From contig JBBISA010000021.1 in the NCBI GenBank assembly GCA_037441525.1, positions 1 to 57,852 on the forward strand: a DNA stretch of 57,852 nt. The letters are read 5' to 3'. The position numbers and the translations under genes were made by a program. The notes under the pieces were generated by a model that was given only the letters and a program-made list of their open reading frames with translations, did not search any database and was not told where the DNA came from. Shown in pieces: positions 26,942 to 36,046 of this stretch (position 1 is the stretch's first letter; each line of letters begins with the position of its first letter). This DNA comes from SKVR01 sp037441525 (lineage in GTDB: Bacteria; Bacteroidota; Bacteroidia; Bacteroidales; UBA7960).

Positions 26942-26978
26942 GCAGGGATGCATCTGGTTAATAATGTATCCCTGCTTT
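26942..26978 (+). terminator. Terminator after korAB
   Basis: GCAGGGATGCAT (26942-26953) pairs with ATGTATCCCTGC (26964-26975), 12 pairs including one G-T, with a 10-base loop. Only three T follow, so the U tract is weak. Confidence 0.55.
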
Positions 26979-27013
26979 AATAGTATTACAATACACACAG
27001 AACCAATCTGTTG

Positions 27014-28342
27014 ATGGAAAGAAAATTCAGGGAATTCCCCATAATTGATAAACCTGACTATTCGAAGTTCATCTATTGGGCATGCCAGAGATGGGAAACT
27101 GTGGCATTTCTTACTTCAAGCAATCATCATAAGGATAAATGGTCGCAATGCGATGCCATGCTGGCTGCCGGTACTTTTGAAGAAATTTGTCCATCCCCTG
27201 ATGATGATAGCTTTATTAAATTAAAAGAGTTCACCGACCAAAATCAGGATTGGGCCTTCGGTTTCCTATCCTACGACCTTAAAAACCAGATTGAAGAACT
27301 GAACTCAAATAATGCTGATTATGTGGAAATGCCCCTTCTGCATTTCTTTGTACCCGAAGTTCTTTTCATTTTCAGGCATGGAAAAATCGAACTGGGAGTT
27401 AGAGGTAATACTGCAATAGAAAATGGTGTTCATGAAAAGATAATTGATCAGGTTAATAATACATTACCCGTTTTCATTGAAGCATCAGAGTTTACTATTC
27501 AGCATCGTACAACAAGAAACGATTACATTAGTAAAGTCGAACAGATTAAGACCCACATAAAGCAAGGCAATATTTACGAAGCCAACTTCTGCATGGAATT
27601 TTTCTGCGAACATGCAAGCATTGACCCACTGGGAACATTCCTAAAACTAAATCAGATCAATCCTTCACCCTTTGCTTGTTTCTATAAACTCCGAAACAAA
27701 TACCTGTTGTCTTCTTCGCCCGAGAGATTTCTGGCAAAGCGCAATCAAACCCTTCTTTCGCAACCCATAAAAGGCACCATAAAAAGGGCTATTGCCCCAG
27801 AAAAAGACTTTTTACAAAAAGAAATACTTAAGAACGACCCAAAGGAGAGAAGTGAAAATATTATGATTGTTGATTTGGTCAGAAACGACCTTTCGCATAG
27901 TGCCCAAAAAGGCTCAGTAAAAGTTACCGAGCTCTGCGGCATATACTCTTACGCCACCGTTCACCAGATGATTTCAACCATAGAGTGCAAACTCCGCCAT
28001 GATGTCCATTTTGTAGACGCCATAAAAATGGCTTTCCCCATGGGAAGTATGACAGGTGCACCAAAGATTAGAGCAATGACGCTAATGGAAGAATTTGAAA
28101 CCACCCGCCGTGGGCTATATTCTGGCGCTGTAGGCTACATTTCGCCCTGTCGCGATTTCGACTTTAATGTTATTATTCGCAGTATTTTGTATAACCAGGA
28201 AAGCCAGTATGCAAGTATTATGGCTGGCAGTGCAATTACCATTGGGTCTATTGCTGAAAAAGAATACGAAGAATGCCTGCTTAAAGCTCAGTCGATGGTA
28301 AAAACATTACAGGATTTCAACCCGATAAAGACAACCAAATAA
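27014..28342 (+). CDS. pabB: Aminodeoxychorismate synthase component I (PabB-like)
   Basis: A 442-residue chorismate-binding enzyme of the PabB/TrpE family. The C-terminal chorismate domain shows QPIKGTIKR, VDLVRNDLS, the GSMTGAPKIRAM loop and GAVGYISP. The PIKGT motif is what separates PabB-like from many other members. It would make 4-amino-4-deoxychorismate for folate. The start is the ATG at 27014, one codon after a TTG. The usual partners (PabA glutaminase, PabC lyase) are not adjacent. A TrpE- or isochorismate-type activity cannot be fully excluded. Confidence 0.85.
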   Translation: MERKFREFPIIDKPDYSKFIYWACQRWETVAFLTSSNHHKDKWSQCDAMLAAGTFEEICPSPDDDSFIKLKEFTDQNQDWAFGFLSYDLKNQIEELNSNNADYVEMPLLHFFVPEVLFIFRHGKIELGVRGNTAIENGVHEKIIDQVNNTLPVFIEASEFTIQHRTTRNDYISKVEQIKTHIKQGNIYEANFCMEFFCEHASIDPLGTFLKLNQINPSPFACFYKLRNKYLLSSSPERFLAKRNQTLLSQPIKGTIKRAIAPEKDFLQKEILKNDPKERSENIMIVDLVRNDLSHSAQKGSVKVTELCGIYSYATVHQMISTIECKLRHDVHFVDAIKMAFPMGSMTGAPKIRAMTLMEEFETTRRGLYSGAVGYISPCRDFDFNVIIRSILYNQESQYASIMAGSAITIGSIAEKEYEECLLKAQSMVKTLQDFNPIKTTK

Positions 28343-28776
28343 TGACAACCGAAGATTCACCCAATAAAAAATGACCGCCTGCAATTACCCATAATAAGGT
28401 TTAAGTGCAGTAATATGCTGCATCTGCTTTTTATAATTTGATTGGCTCCTTGCACATATTCACCAAAAAACAATATTTACACGCTGCTGTCAATCAGTTT
28501 TTTACACCTTCTAAAATGAAATATTCACTGCCAATTTTCCTTTCTCGCAATGGTAGTTTTACACGAGGTAAACACATCAAAAAATCAGTGAAAAACAGAG
28601 ATTTTTTTAAGCGATAATTCAGTAACTTGCAGCAAGTTTTAAACAAATATAAAATTAATTCATAAAACATTTAAGACTCCCATACTCCCTGGATTGGAAA
28701 AGGTATTATTTTGCAAAAAACCTCTTCACTAAAATCAGGGAATGTTCCTGAAGGGGAAACACAACAGACAATGTAA
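28343..28776. other. Long intergenic region before cheR
   Basis: A 434-base AT-rich gap. It contains a weak terminator-like hairpin TGCAG/CTGCA (28406-28422) followed by a T-rich stretch, a second hairpin AACTTG/CAAGTT (28624-28638) followed by T, and an imperfect palindrome TCAGG..CCTGA (28735-28751) 25 bases before cheR. An ATG TAA start-stop pair (28771-28776) directly precedes the cheR ATG. No gene is supported. Confidence 0.5.
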
Positions 28777-29634
28777 ATGGCAATAAAGATTGATGTTCAA
28801 AAAAATGATGTTATAAGAGTCATTTACGAGTTTAAAAAAACTTATGGAATTGACTTCTCCAATTATGCTGAAATGTCTTTTAAAAGACGTATTGAGCATA
28901 TTATGGTAAGCCACAACATAAATTCTATCGACGAGTTATTAAAGAAAACCAGGGAAAATAAAGAATATTTTCAAAAGGTAATTAATGACATCACTGTAAA
29001 TACCACAGAATTATTCAGGGATGTTGCGGTTTGGCTGAATCTACGCCGAAATGTATTGAACCACTTCAAGGAAAAAACTCATATCAATATATGGCATGCA
29101 GGCTGCTCGAGCGGCGAAGAAGTTTATTCGATGCTTATTTTGCTTAACGAAATGAATATGCTCGATAAGGCAAAAGTATTTGCTACCGACATCAACACCG
29201 AAATTCTGGATAAGGCCCGCAACGGATTATTTAACAGCAGGTTGCACCACGCCTATTTCGATAATTTTGATAAAGTAATCAAGGTCAATCCCCTGAACTT
29301 CGAGCAAAAAGTTGAAATTCCTTATGCAAAGTATTTCGAACAAGATGATCTAAACAAAACATTTCGAATAAAAAAGTTTCTGCGCGATAAAGTAACCTTT
29401 AAACAACATAACCTGGTTGAAGGATCCATTTTTTACAAGTTCGACCTGATATTTTGCCGGAATGTTATCATTTATTTCAACTCTGAACTGCAAAACAGCG
29501 TAATTTCACTATTTCACGAGAGTTTGTTTAATGATGGCATGCTTTTGATTGGAGCTCATGAAAATATCTCTTACCTGCCCATAGGGGGAAAGTTCGAAAC
29601 ACGTATCATGAAAGGGTTATATTTTAAGAAATAG
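28777..29634 (+). CDS. cheR: CheR-type protein methyltransferase
   Basis: A 285-residue SAM-dependent methyltransferase of the CheR family. The all-helical N-terminal domain (about 1-90) includes TVNTTELFRD; the SAM domain shows AGCSSGEEVYS, FATDINTEIL and IFCRNVIIYF. In chemotaxis CheR methylates glutamates on receptors. Here there is no receptor, cheB, cheA or flagellar gene nearby, so it may serve a non-flagellar phosphorelay. The ATG at 28777 is preceded immediately by an ATG-stop pair, which could limit initiation. It is isolated, with a long upstream region and a convergent neighbour. Confidence 0.88.
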   Translation: MAIKIDVQKNDVIRVIYEFKKTYGIDFSNYAEMSFKRRIEHIMVSHNINSIDELLKKTRENKEYFQKVINDITVNTTELFRDVAVWLNLRRNVLNHFKEKTHINIWHAGCSSGEEVYSMLILLNEMNMLDKAKVFATDINTEILDKARNGLFNSRLHHAYFDNFDKVIKVNPLNFEQKVEIPYAKYFEQDDLNKTFRIKKFLRDKVTFKQHNLVEGSIFYKFDLIFCRNVIIYFNSELQNSVISLFHESLFNDGMLLIGAHENISYLPIGGKFETRIMKGLYFKK

Positions 29635-29641
29635 CAACTTC

Positions 29642-29674
29642 AAAAAAAAAGGGTCTGCCCTGGCAGGCAAACCC
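29642..29674 (-). terminator. Terminator of the methylmalonyl-CoA decarboxylase operon
   Basis: On the minus strand GGGTTTGCC and GGCAGACCC (29674 to 29651, one G-T pair) form a 9-bp stem with a 6-base loop, followed by nine T (29650-29642). It lies just after the oadB-like stop codon and ends the five-gene minus-strand operon. Confidence 0.88.
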
Positions 29675-29700
29675 AACTGAATCGATAATCCCTATAAAAT

Positions 29701-30864
29701 TTAAGTTAGAAAACTTAGCAGTATCCCTGCGGCAATAGCACTTCCAATAACCCCGGAAACATTGGCAGCCATAGCGTGCATAAGCAGGTGATTGGTTTTG
29801 TCATACTCAAGCCCTACATGCTGCGATACTCTTGCACTATCAGGAACAGCCGATACTCCTGCATTCCCGATTAATGGGTTAACCTTGTTGCCTTCGCTGG
29901 CAAACAGGTTCAAAACTTTAGCAAACAATACCCCCCCAAAGGTAGCTACCACAAACGATGCAGCACCAAGTCCAAAAATCATCATTGAATCGGGAGTAAT
30001 AAATACATCGCCCTGTGTTGAAGCACCCACGGTAAGGCCCAGAAAAATGGTTATAATATCAATGAGCGAACTGCGGGCAGTTTCGGCAAGTCGGTTGGTT
30101 ACACCACTTTCCTTGAGGAGATTTCCAAAAAACAACATACCAAGCAAAGGCAAAGCTGTTGGCATGATAAAAGTAGTCAGCAACATTCCGGCAATTGGAA
30201 AAAGTATTTTCTCCTGTTTTGGAACGGCACGGGCAGGTTTCATCCTTATAAGTCTCTCTTTTTTGGTTGTAAGTAACCGCATGATGGGAGGTTGGATTAC
30301 AGGAACCAGCGCCATATATGAATAGGCTGCAATGGCGATGGGCCCAATAAAATGGGGTGCCAGTTTTGATGAAAGAAAAATTGCTGTGGGGCCATCGGCA
30401 CCACCAATTATGCCTATTGCCCCTGCCTCCTCGGGAGTAAAACCAAGCAATAGGGAGAAGGAATAAGCCGCAAAAATGCCAAACTGTGCAGCAGCCCCAA
30501 GCAACACCAGCTTTGGTTTGGATAAAAGAGATGAGAAATCGGTCATTGCACCAATACCCAGGAATATTATAGGCGGATAGAAACCTCTTTCAACTCCCTG
30601 GTAGAGCATGTTTAATACACTGCCTTCTTCGTAAATGCCTATTCTAAGGTTTGCAGTAACATCAAAAGGAATATTTCCTACTATGATACCAAAACCAATA
30701 GGAATCAGAAGCAATGGTTCATAATGCTTTACGATGGCAAGAGTGATGAAAAATATGCCTACGAATATCATCACCAGATGTCGCCAATCGACACTGGCAA
30801 AAGAGGTATAGCTGTAGAATTCGGTAAGTTGACTTACAATAAAGTCGAATATATTCATGTCCAT
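29701..30864 (-). CDS. Sodium-pumping decarboxylase beta subunit
   Basis: A 387-residue polytopic membrane protein of the OadB/MmdB/GcdB family, the carboxybiotin decarboxylase that exports sodium ions. About nine to eleven membrane helices are apparent. The conserved GIIGGADGPTAIF motif carries D157, the residue corresponding to the essential aspartate of the family. It ends the operon mce, mmdA, oadG-like, biotin carrier, oadB-like and is followed by a strong terminator. Together with MmdA it should couple decarboxylation of methylmalonyl-CoA to sodium export. Confidence 0.93.
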   Translation of the reverse strand: MDMNIFDFIVSQLTEFYSYTSFASVDWRHLVMIFVGIFFITLAIVKHYEPLLLIPIGFGIIVGNIPFDVTANLRIGIYEEGSVLNMLYQGVERGFYPPIIFLGIGAMTDFSSLLSKPKLVLLGAAAQFGIFAAYSFSLLLGFTPEEAGAIGIIGGADGPTAIFLSSKLAPHFIGPIAIAAYSYMALVPVIQPPIMRLLTTKKERLIRMKPARAVPKQEKILFPIAGMLLTTFIMPTALPLLGMLFFGNLLKESGVTNRLAETARSSLIDIITIFLGLTVGASTQGDVFITPDSMMIFGLGAASFVVATFGGVLFAKVLNLFASEGNKVNPLIGNAGVSAVPDSARVSQHVGLEYDKTNHLLMHAMAANVSGVIGSAIAAGILLSFLT

Positions 30865-30866
30865 GG

Positions 30867-31304
30867 TTAATCTCCTATTTCAATCAATATATCACCTTCC
30901 ATAACTGATTGCCCCTGATTTACAAGTATCCTAAGCACTTTGCCATCCTTATCTGAGTCAATATTGTTTTCCATTTTCATGGCTTCAAGTACAATTAATT
31001 TTTGGCCCATTTTAATGGGATCGCCCGGTTTACAATGAATACTGAGTATTGTACCTGGCAGTGGAGCTTTAATGGTACCAAATCCCTTTGAAGCTTTAAC
31101 TCCGGTACCTTCGGATGGAGTTGTATCGGTTGCTGGCACCGCTCTTGCCCTGACCAATCGTGGAGTCTTAACAGGCTGAATCGACTTATCCACTTCAACA
31201 CTGTAGATCGACCCGTTTACTTCCATCTCAATGATGTTTTCCTCCATATTCAGGATACTTACATCATATTTATTTCCATGAATGGTGAATTTGTATTTTT
31301 TCAT
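30867..31304 (-). CDS. Biotin carboxyl carrier subunit
   Basis: A 145-residue carrier protein. The C-terminal half is a biotinyl-lipoyl domain with the biotinylation motif EAMKMEN (K110). A proline/alanine/threonine-rich linker (about 42-72) precedes it, and the N-terminus is a small beta-rich segment. It shuttles the carboxyl group from the MmdA subunit to the membrane beta subunit. It is separated from oadB-like by 2 nt and from oadG-like by 96 nt, so the operon is compact. Confidence 0.93.
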   Translation of the reverse strand: MKKYKFTIHGNKYDVSILNMEENIIEMEVNGSIYSVEVDKSIQPVKTPRLVRARAVPATDTTPSEGTGVKASKGFGTIKAPLPGTILSIHCKPGDPIKMGQKLIVLEAMKMENNIDSDKDGKVLRILVNQGQSVMEGDILIEIGD

Positions 31305-31400
31305 GATCTATGGTTTTTCAAAATATTTTCTGCTTATGTTACTTTAAATATATTATTGCAATGGGTTTTGACCAACAAAAACCAATAAGTGCAAAGGCAG

Positions 31401-31853
31401 CTATTTCCGGGGAATGTTTCTGAGCCCGTAAATTTTGGAACTCCAGGGCGAGTATGTACGCGATACTTTTGAAATGGTAAGCACGGTATTTTCATAGTCG
31501 TGCAACTCTGACCTGTAAAGGTGAATTGCAGCTGCAATGGCGGCGTTAATTTCGCCATCAAGATCTGACAGTTTGGTGTCGGGTGGCAGATTTATTGAAT
31601 CATTTGCAGAAAAACTTCTCTTAGATTTCCCCAGATTAGCCCGCCATTGTTTGAATTCGGGAGTGTAAAAACGGGGGGTAACTGAGAATACCCAGTATAG
31701 TAGTAAAAGAACAAGGAATACAATACCCATTCCCAAAAAAGACATGAGCAAACCGAAGGGGTCGTTTGCAACAAATTTTTCAACCTCTTCGTGCGCCAAT
31801 GCTGCTGCAAGGGCTTCCGGATCAGTAAGTTGAGTAGTTAATGTATCGAGCAT
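31401..31853 (-). CDS. OadG-like small membrane subunit
   Basis: A 150-residue protein with one strong membrane helix (about residues 37-59, LLMSFLGMGIVFLVLLLLYWVF) and a soluble C-terminal region ending in a basic segment. Position and architecture fit the gamma/delta anchor subunit of oxaloacetate or methylmalonyl-CoA decarboxylases, which links the carboxyltransferase to the membrane beta subunit. It lies 16 nt downstream of mmdA. The assignment rests on context plus the GMGIVF helix motif. Confidence 0.82.
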   Translation of the reverse strand: MLDTLTTQLTDPEALAAALAHEEVEKFVANDPFGLLMSFLGMGIVFLVLLLLYWVFSVTPRFYTPEFKQWRANLGKSKRSFSANDSINLPPDTKLSDLDGEINAAIAAAIHLYRSELHDYENTVLTISKVSRTYSPWSSKIYGLRNIPRK

Positions 31854-31869
31854 TGCTTTCAGTTTTTTT

Positions 31870-33429
31870 TTACAAGGGAATATTTGAATGTTTTTTGGGC
31901 GGATTCACATCCTTTTTGGTTGCCAGCGATTGCAGAGCTCTTATGATGCGGAACCTGGTGTTACGTGGTTCAATTACATCATCGATGTAACCATACTTTG
32001 CAGCACTATAAGGAGTTGCAAATTTCTCCACATATTCCTTCTCTTTTTGCATAATAAACTGAGTCCTTTCATCATCATCGTTGATTGCCGCAATATCTTT
32101 GCTGTTTAGGATTTCGATGGCACCTTTGGGGCCCATAACAGCAATTTCAGCCATCGGCCATGCATAATTAATATCACCACGCAACTGTTTAGAACTCATA
32201 ACACAATAAGCACCACCGTAGGCTTTGCGCAAAACTACAGTTACCTTAGGTACTGTTGCTTCACCATAGGCATACAATAGTTTTGCCCCGTGAAGAATAA
32301 TTCCGCCATACTCCTGTGTAGTGCCCGGAAGAAAACCGGGCACATCAACCAAGGTAACGATTGGAATATTGAAAGCATCACAAAATCTTACAAAACGTGC
32401 TGCTTTTCGGGAGGCGTTGATATCGAGAACCCCGGCCAGATATTTGGGCTGGTTGGCCACAATGCCCACCGCTACACCGTTGAACCGGGCAAATCCAGTA
32501 ATAATATTGGGTGCATAATTTCGCTGAACTTCCAGAAACTCATTATAATCAACAATTGAGTAGATTATGTCTTTAACATCATAAGGCTTATTTGGATTTT
32601 CAGGAATAATATCATTGAGCGCATCTTCAAGCCTGTCAATGGGATCATCGCACGGAGCAAGAGCTGGTTCTTCGAGGTTATTTTGAGGAAGAAAGCTGAG
32701 TAATTTTCTAACCAGCATAAGTCCTTCTTCCTCGGTATCTGAAACAAAATGAGCCACCCCCGATTTGGTTGCATGCGTCATGGCGCCGCCAAGCTCATCG
32801 TCGGTTACCACCTCCCCTGTTACAGTTTTCACAACCTTGGGTCCCGTAAGAAACATATAACTGTTTTCTTTAGACATGATAATGAAATCTGTCAGCGCAG
32901 GCGAATATACAGCACCACCGGCGCAGGGCCCGAAAATAGCGGTAATTTGAGGTATTACCCCCGATGCATTGATGTTCCGCTGGAAAATCTCTGCATAACC
33001 AGCCAAACTGTTTACCCCCTCCTGAATACGGGCACCACCGCTATCATTGAGCCCAATTACCGGAACACCAACTTTCATAGCCTTGTCCATAACCTTGCAT
33101 ATTTTCTCTGCATAGGCCTGCGATAATGAACCGCCGAAAACCGTGAAATCCTGGGCGTAAATGTAAACCAACCTGCCATCTATTGTACCATATCCGGTAA
33201 CAACCCCATCTGCATAATACCTTTTATCATCGAGACCAAAATCGTTGCACCGATGTGTAACAAACATATCAAACTCTTCAAATGACCCTTCATCTAAAAG
33301 TCTGTCAATCCGTTCACGGGCAGTAAGTTTCCCCTTTTGATGCTGGACTTCAATCCGCTTTGCACCGCCTCCAAGTTTAGCCTGTTCCCGCTTATCAAGC
33401 AGCTCCTTGATTTTTTGTTCAAAACTCAT
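31870..33429 (-). CDS. mmdA: Methylmalonyl-CoA decarboxylase alpha (carboxyltransferase)
   Basis: A 519-residue carboxyltransferase of the acyl-CoA carboxylase beta family. It transfers the carboxyl group from methylmalonyl-CoA to biotin (or the reverse). Crotonase-like folds in both halves are shown by GGSLSQAY, NDSGGARIQEG, GPCAGGAVYSPAL and DVPGFLPG. The neighbourhood (epimerase upstream; biotin carrier and sodium-pump subunits downstream) points to methylmalonyl-CoA decarboxylase rather than a biosynthetic carboxylase; no biotin carboxylase gene is adjacent. It would produce propionyl-CoA and a sodium gradient. Confidence 0.92.
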   Translation of the reverse strand: MSFEQKIKELLDKREQAKLGGGAKRIEVQHQKGKLTARERIDRLLDEGSFEEFDMFVTHRCNDFGLDDKRYYADGVVTGYGTIDGRLVYIYAQDFTVFGGSLSQAYAEKICKVMDKAMKVGVPVIGLNDSGGARIQEGVNSLAGYAEIFQRNINASGVIPQITAIFGPCAGGAVYSPALTDFIIMSKENSYMFLTGPKVVKTVTGEVVTDDELGGAMTHATKSGVAHFVSDTEEEGLMLVRKLLSFLPQNNLEEPALAPCDDPIDRLEDALNDIIPENPNKPYDVKDIIYSIVDYNEFLEVQRNYAPNIITGFARFNGVAVGIVANQPKYLAGVLDINASRKAARFVRFCDAFNIPIVTLVDVPGFLPGTTQEYGGIILHGAKLLYAYGEATVPKVTVVLRKAYGGAYCVMSSKQLRGDINYAWPMAEIAVMGPKGAIEILNSKDIAAINDDDERTQFIMQKEKEYVEKFATPYSAAKYGYIDDVIEPRNTRFRIIRALQSLATKKDVNPPKKHSNIPL

Positions 33430-33452
33430 ATTATTTAGAATTTTAAAGGTTA

Positions 33453-33863
33453 TTATCGGTTCTTATTCTCACACAATTCTGTTAAAACCCCACCGGTTGA
33501 TTTGGGATGTAAGAATGCTATATCAAGCCCTTCTGCTCCTTTTCGCGGAGCTTGGTCAACAAGCTGAACACCCTTCGATTTCAACTCATCTAAGGCATTA
33601 TCGATGCCTTCAACAGCTAAAGCAAGATGATGAATCCCTTCACCCTTTTTCTCGATAAACCTGCCGATGGGGCCTTCGGGGTCAGTAGATTCAAGCAATT
33701 CAATTTTGGTTTGACCAAGCATAAAAAAAGCTGTTTTTACTCGCTGATCTTTTACTTCTTCTACGGCATAACACTTCAATCCAAGAATATCTTCATAATA
33801 CTTAATGGATTCTTCAAGACTTTTAACAGCTATGCCAATGTGTTCGATATGGGTAAGTTGCAT
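33453..33863 (-). CDS. mce: Methylmalonyl-CoA epimerase
   Basis: A 136-residue glyoxalase/VOC-fold enzyme that interconverts (R)- and (S)-methylmalonyl-CoA. Family features are HIEHIGIAV at the N-terminus (metal-binding His), KIELLEST, GEGIHHLALAV and the C-terminal HPKSTGGVLTEL with its metal-binding Glu. It is the first gene of the operon and lies 23 nt upstream of mmdA. Methylmalonyl-CoA mutase genes, which would supply its substrate, are not in the window. Confidence 0.95.
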   Translation of the reverse strand: MQLTHIEHIGIAVKSLEESIKYYEDILGLKCYAVEEVKDQRVKTAFFMLGQTKIELLESTDPEGPIGRFIEKKGEGIHHLALAVEGIDNALDELKSKGVQLVDQAPRKGAEGLDIAFLHPKSTGGVLTELCENKNR

Positions 33864-33906
33864 GGATATTGATTTTTGATGGTATAATAGGACAGCGTTT
33901 CGGCCC

Positions 33907-33914
33907 CAAAGGTA
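33907..33914 (-). promoter_or_regulatory. Promoter -7 box of the mce-mmdA operon
   Basis: The minus strand reads TACCTTTG, an exact TAnnTTTG match 44 bases before the mce start. No clear -33 element is visible at the expected distance. Confidence 0.5.
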
Positions 33915-34030
33915 GAATTTTTATATCGATTTTAGAATGTGAACAACACTTATTACATCATTAATAATACAGAGTTGTTAGGTGTATAACAAAGTCCTTT
34001 GGCCGCAATAATCTATCCGATTACAGTTGG

Positions 34031-35869
34031 TTAGGGAGTTGAAGCATCCCAAATAAACTCCATTTCCCAGTTTAATCTTGTCTGCATCGGGCTATTGTAT
34101 ATCAATACTTTTTCGGGTTGTAATCGTCTGAGATAATTCCCGGTGTCCCATTTCCCGTTTTTGTTACGGTCGAAAACAAGCCTACCTTTGAAGGTAGCTG
34201 CATTTAGGTATGGGAAAGAAATTACTCCATCGTTTGTAAGTATTTTTTCTGTGATGATCTTTTCAAATTTATCGTCCATCAGTTGAAGTATATATTGCCC
34301 ATCGGATTGATCCTGGGGCAATTTAAGATCAATCATTAATGTACCATAGGCAGTTTCATTGTTTACCTTGAAATTTACCCTGATTGTATCGTTCACATCT
34401 CCGAAAATATCGGAAACCGCACCCGGCAAAAGGGTAATTAAGTAGGAACTATCTTGCTCAAGTCGGTTGTTGAGCCTTAAAAAACGACTAACAGAATCCA
34501 GAATTTCAAATTCTGGAATCAAAGGTATTGTGTCGCGGAGAAAGAATTCCACCTTTTTGTTATTTACCGAAGCCAAAGGCGTTTGACTTACCAATTGAAG
34601 CGGACTGAAATAGGGTTGAGTATTCCGGCCAATGAGCCCGGATACACTGATGTTTACTTTAGTTTCAGGTGGTTCCTGATCCTGTGCCCGGGTAACTCTG
34701 GTGCGGGGTTGCCTCAGAGTCATTGATACCTTTACAGAATCTATTATATGTCCACGGTCTGCAATTTCGAGCCAGAGAGTATCGCGCTCAATTTGATTTA
34801 TCCAAAGGCTCAAAGTATCCCGGTTTCGACTGAATTCGGGCAGAAACCAATTGCCGTCAATAGGGTTTTTATATTCTCTTACAGTGACTGTTTCGGCTGG
34901 TAACCGAAAATTAATATTTAGTTTCCCCCGGCTAACCAAGGATGCCGACACAATTTTCTGAAGGGTATCTGCTTCCTTAAAAAGGAATAGTTGATACAAT
35001 GGTTGATTTTCATTGTCCTTAATCGCCACAGAATCGACCAAAGCTGCATTTGCATAATTTATAGAATCAGCAACTAAGGCTTCTAAGATACCTTCAGGTA
35101 TTAAAACTTTGGTATTATCGGCAGGTTCGGCTGAAATGGAATCGGTGCGGGCAGCTGCAACGGGTCTTTCCTTTATATAATAAGGGGAGACAAGACTATC
35201 ATGGAATGCAATCCATTCTTCTGGATTATCATATATATAATTGGAGTTTATATCTTTAAGTGCAAACATACGATATTTGCCTTCACGCATAGTATTAATT
35301 CTGAATTCGCCCTGCTTATTCGTCTTACTAACATAAACAGGCCTTTCGAGCAAGGGCAGGGAGTCATTATCCCTGTCATACATCATTACAAAAACATTCT
35401 CCTGAGGAAGCAGTGATTCTGCGCTTTTCAAAACACCTTTGACAGATAGTGAGTCAACAAACTCACCAGTTGATACCACAAACTGAAAGTTAGGAATAGC
35501 ATTCCCTTCTGTAATATCCACAACCGATTCGCCAAAGAAAAAGTTATAGGTGGTGTTAGGCAAAAGGGTATCTTTAATCGAAATAATAATGCTTCTTCCT
35601 TTCACCCGAATATCGGGATCATTAGAAATCGGGGGAGATACAAGCTGGTTTTGCCGTAAATTCTTCAACGTTACGTATTCATTGAAAAAAATACGAATAT
35701 TCTGCCCTTTGTAATTGGCTGAAAAATTTGGCGGATTACTACGTATTACAACCGGAGGTTCGGTATCCTGGGGTCCTCCTACGGGTGAAACAACATTGGC
35801 ACACGAGAAAGCTGTAAAAACGAATAAAGCAAAACATAGAAACCTGTAACCTGCTGATAATTTGCGCAT
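34031..35869 (-). CDS. Ig-like domain lipoprotein
   Basis: A 612-residue lipoprotein. The signal peptide ends in a lipobox-like FTAFSC with C23 as the lipidated residue. Next is a bacterial Ig-like (Big_5) domain, with PPVVIRSNPPN, FFNEYV and PNTTYNFFFGESV, then further beta-rich repeats to the C-terminus. Proteins of this shape are common in Bacteroidota and sit on the outer membrane, but their function is not established. It stands alone, separated from the deacetylase operon by the small RNA candidate. Confidence 0.85.
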   Translation of the reverse strand: MRKLSAGYRFLCFALFVFTAFSCANVVSPVGGPQDTEPPVVIRSNPPNFSANYKGQNIRIFFNEYVTLKNLRQNQLVSPPISNDPDIRVKGRSIIISIKDTLLPNTTYNFFFGESVVDITEGNAIPNFQFVVSTGEFVDSLSVKGVLKSAESLLPQENVFVMMYDRDNDSLPLLERPVYVSKTNKQGEFRINTMREGKYRMFALKDINSNYIYDNPEEWIAFHDSLVSPYYIKERPVAAARTDSISAEPADNTKVLIPEGILEALVADSINYANAALVDSVAIKDNENQPLYQLFLFKEADTLQKIVSASLVSRGKLNINFRLPAETVTVREYKNPIDGNWFLPEFSRNRDTLSLWINQIERDTLWLEIADRGHIIDSVKVSMTLRQPRTRVTRAQDQEPPETKVNISVSGLIGRNTQPYFSPLQLVSQTPLASVNNKKVEFFLRDTIPLIPEFEILDSVSRFLRLNNRLEQDSSYLITLLPGAVSDIFGDVNDTIRVNFKVNNETAYGTLMIDLKLPQDQSDGQYILQLMDDKFEKIITEKILTNDGVISFPYLNAATFKGRLVFDRNKNGKWDTGNYLRRLQPEKVLIYNSPMQTRLNWEMEFIWDASTP

Positions 35870-36011
35870 AAGAACTAATAAATTTTTTGGGTAATCCCTG
35901 GATTCAATTGCATGTAAAATTAGGTTAATTTGTTGACAAGAGAATTCAGTAATGTGTAAAATGGGATAGCCCTTTTTAGTTATTTTTTTTTTTGATCAAG
36001 CCATTTTTTTG

Positions 36012-36041
36012 TTTGAGATAAATAAATTTATACTACATTTG
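36012..36041 (+). promoter_or_regulatory. Promoter of the small RNA candidate
   Basis: TTTG at 36012-36015 and TACATTTG at 36034-36041 (exact -7 consensus) are separated by 18 bases, one base from the usual spacing. This is among the best promoter matches of the window. No protein-coding gene lies downstream on this strand before the convergent deacetylase. Confidence 0.65.
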
Positions 36042-36046
36042 CCATA

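Noticed and set aside
28406..28432. TGCAG/CTGCA hairpin after the pabB-like gene
   Set aside because: Only five pairs with a 7-base loop and T-rich tail interrupted by other bases; too weak to call a terminator.
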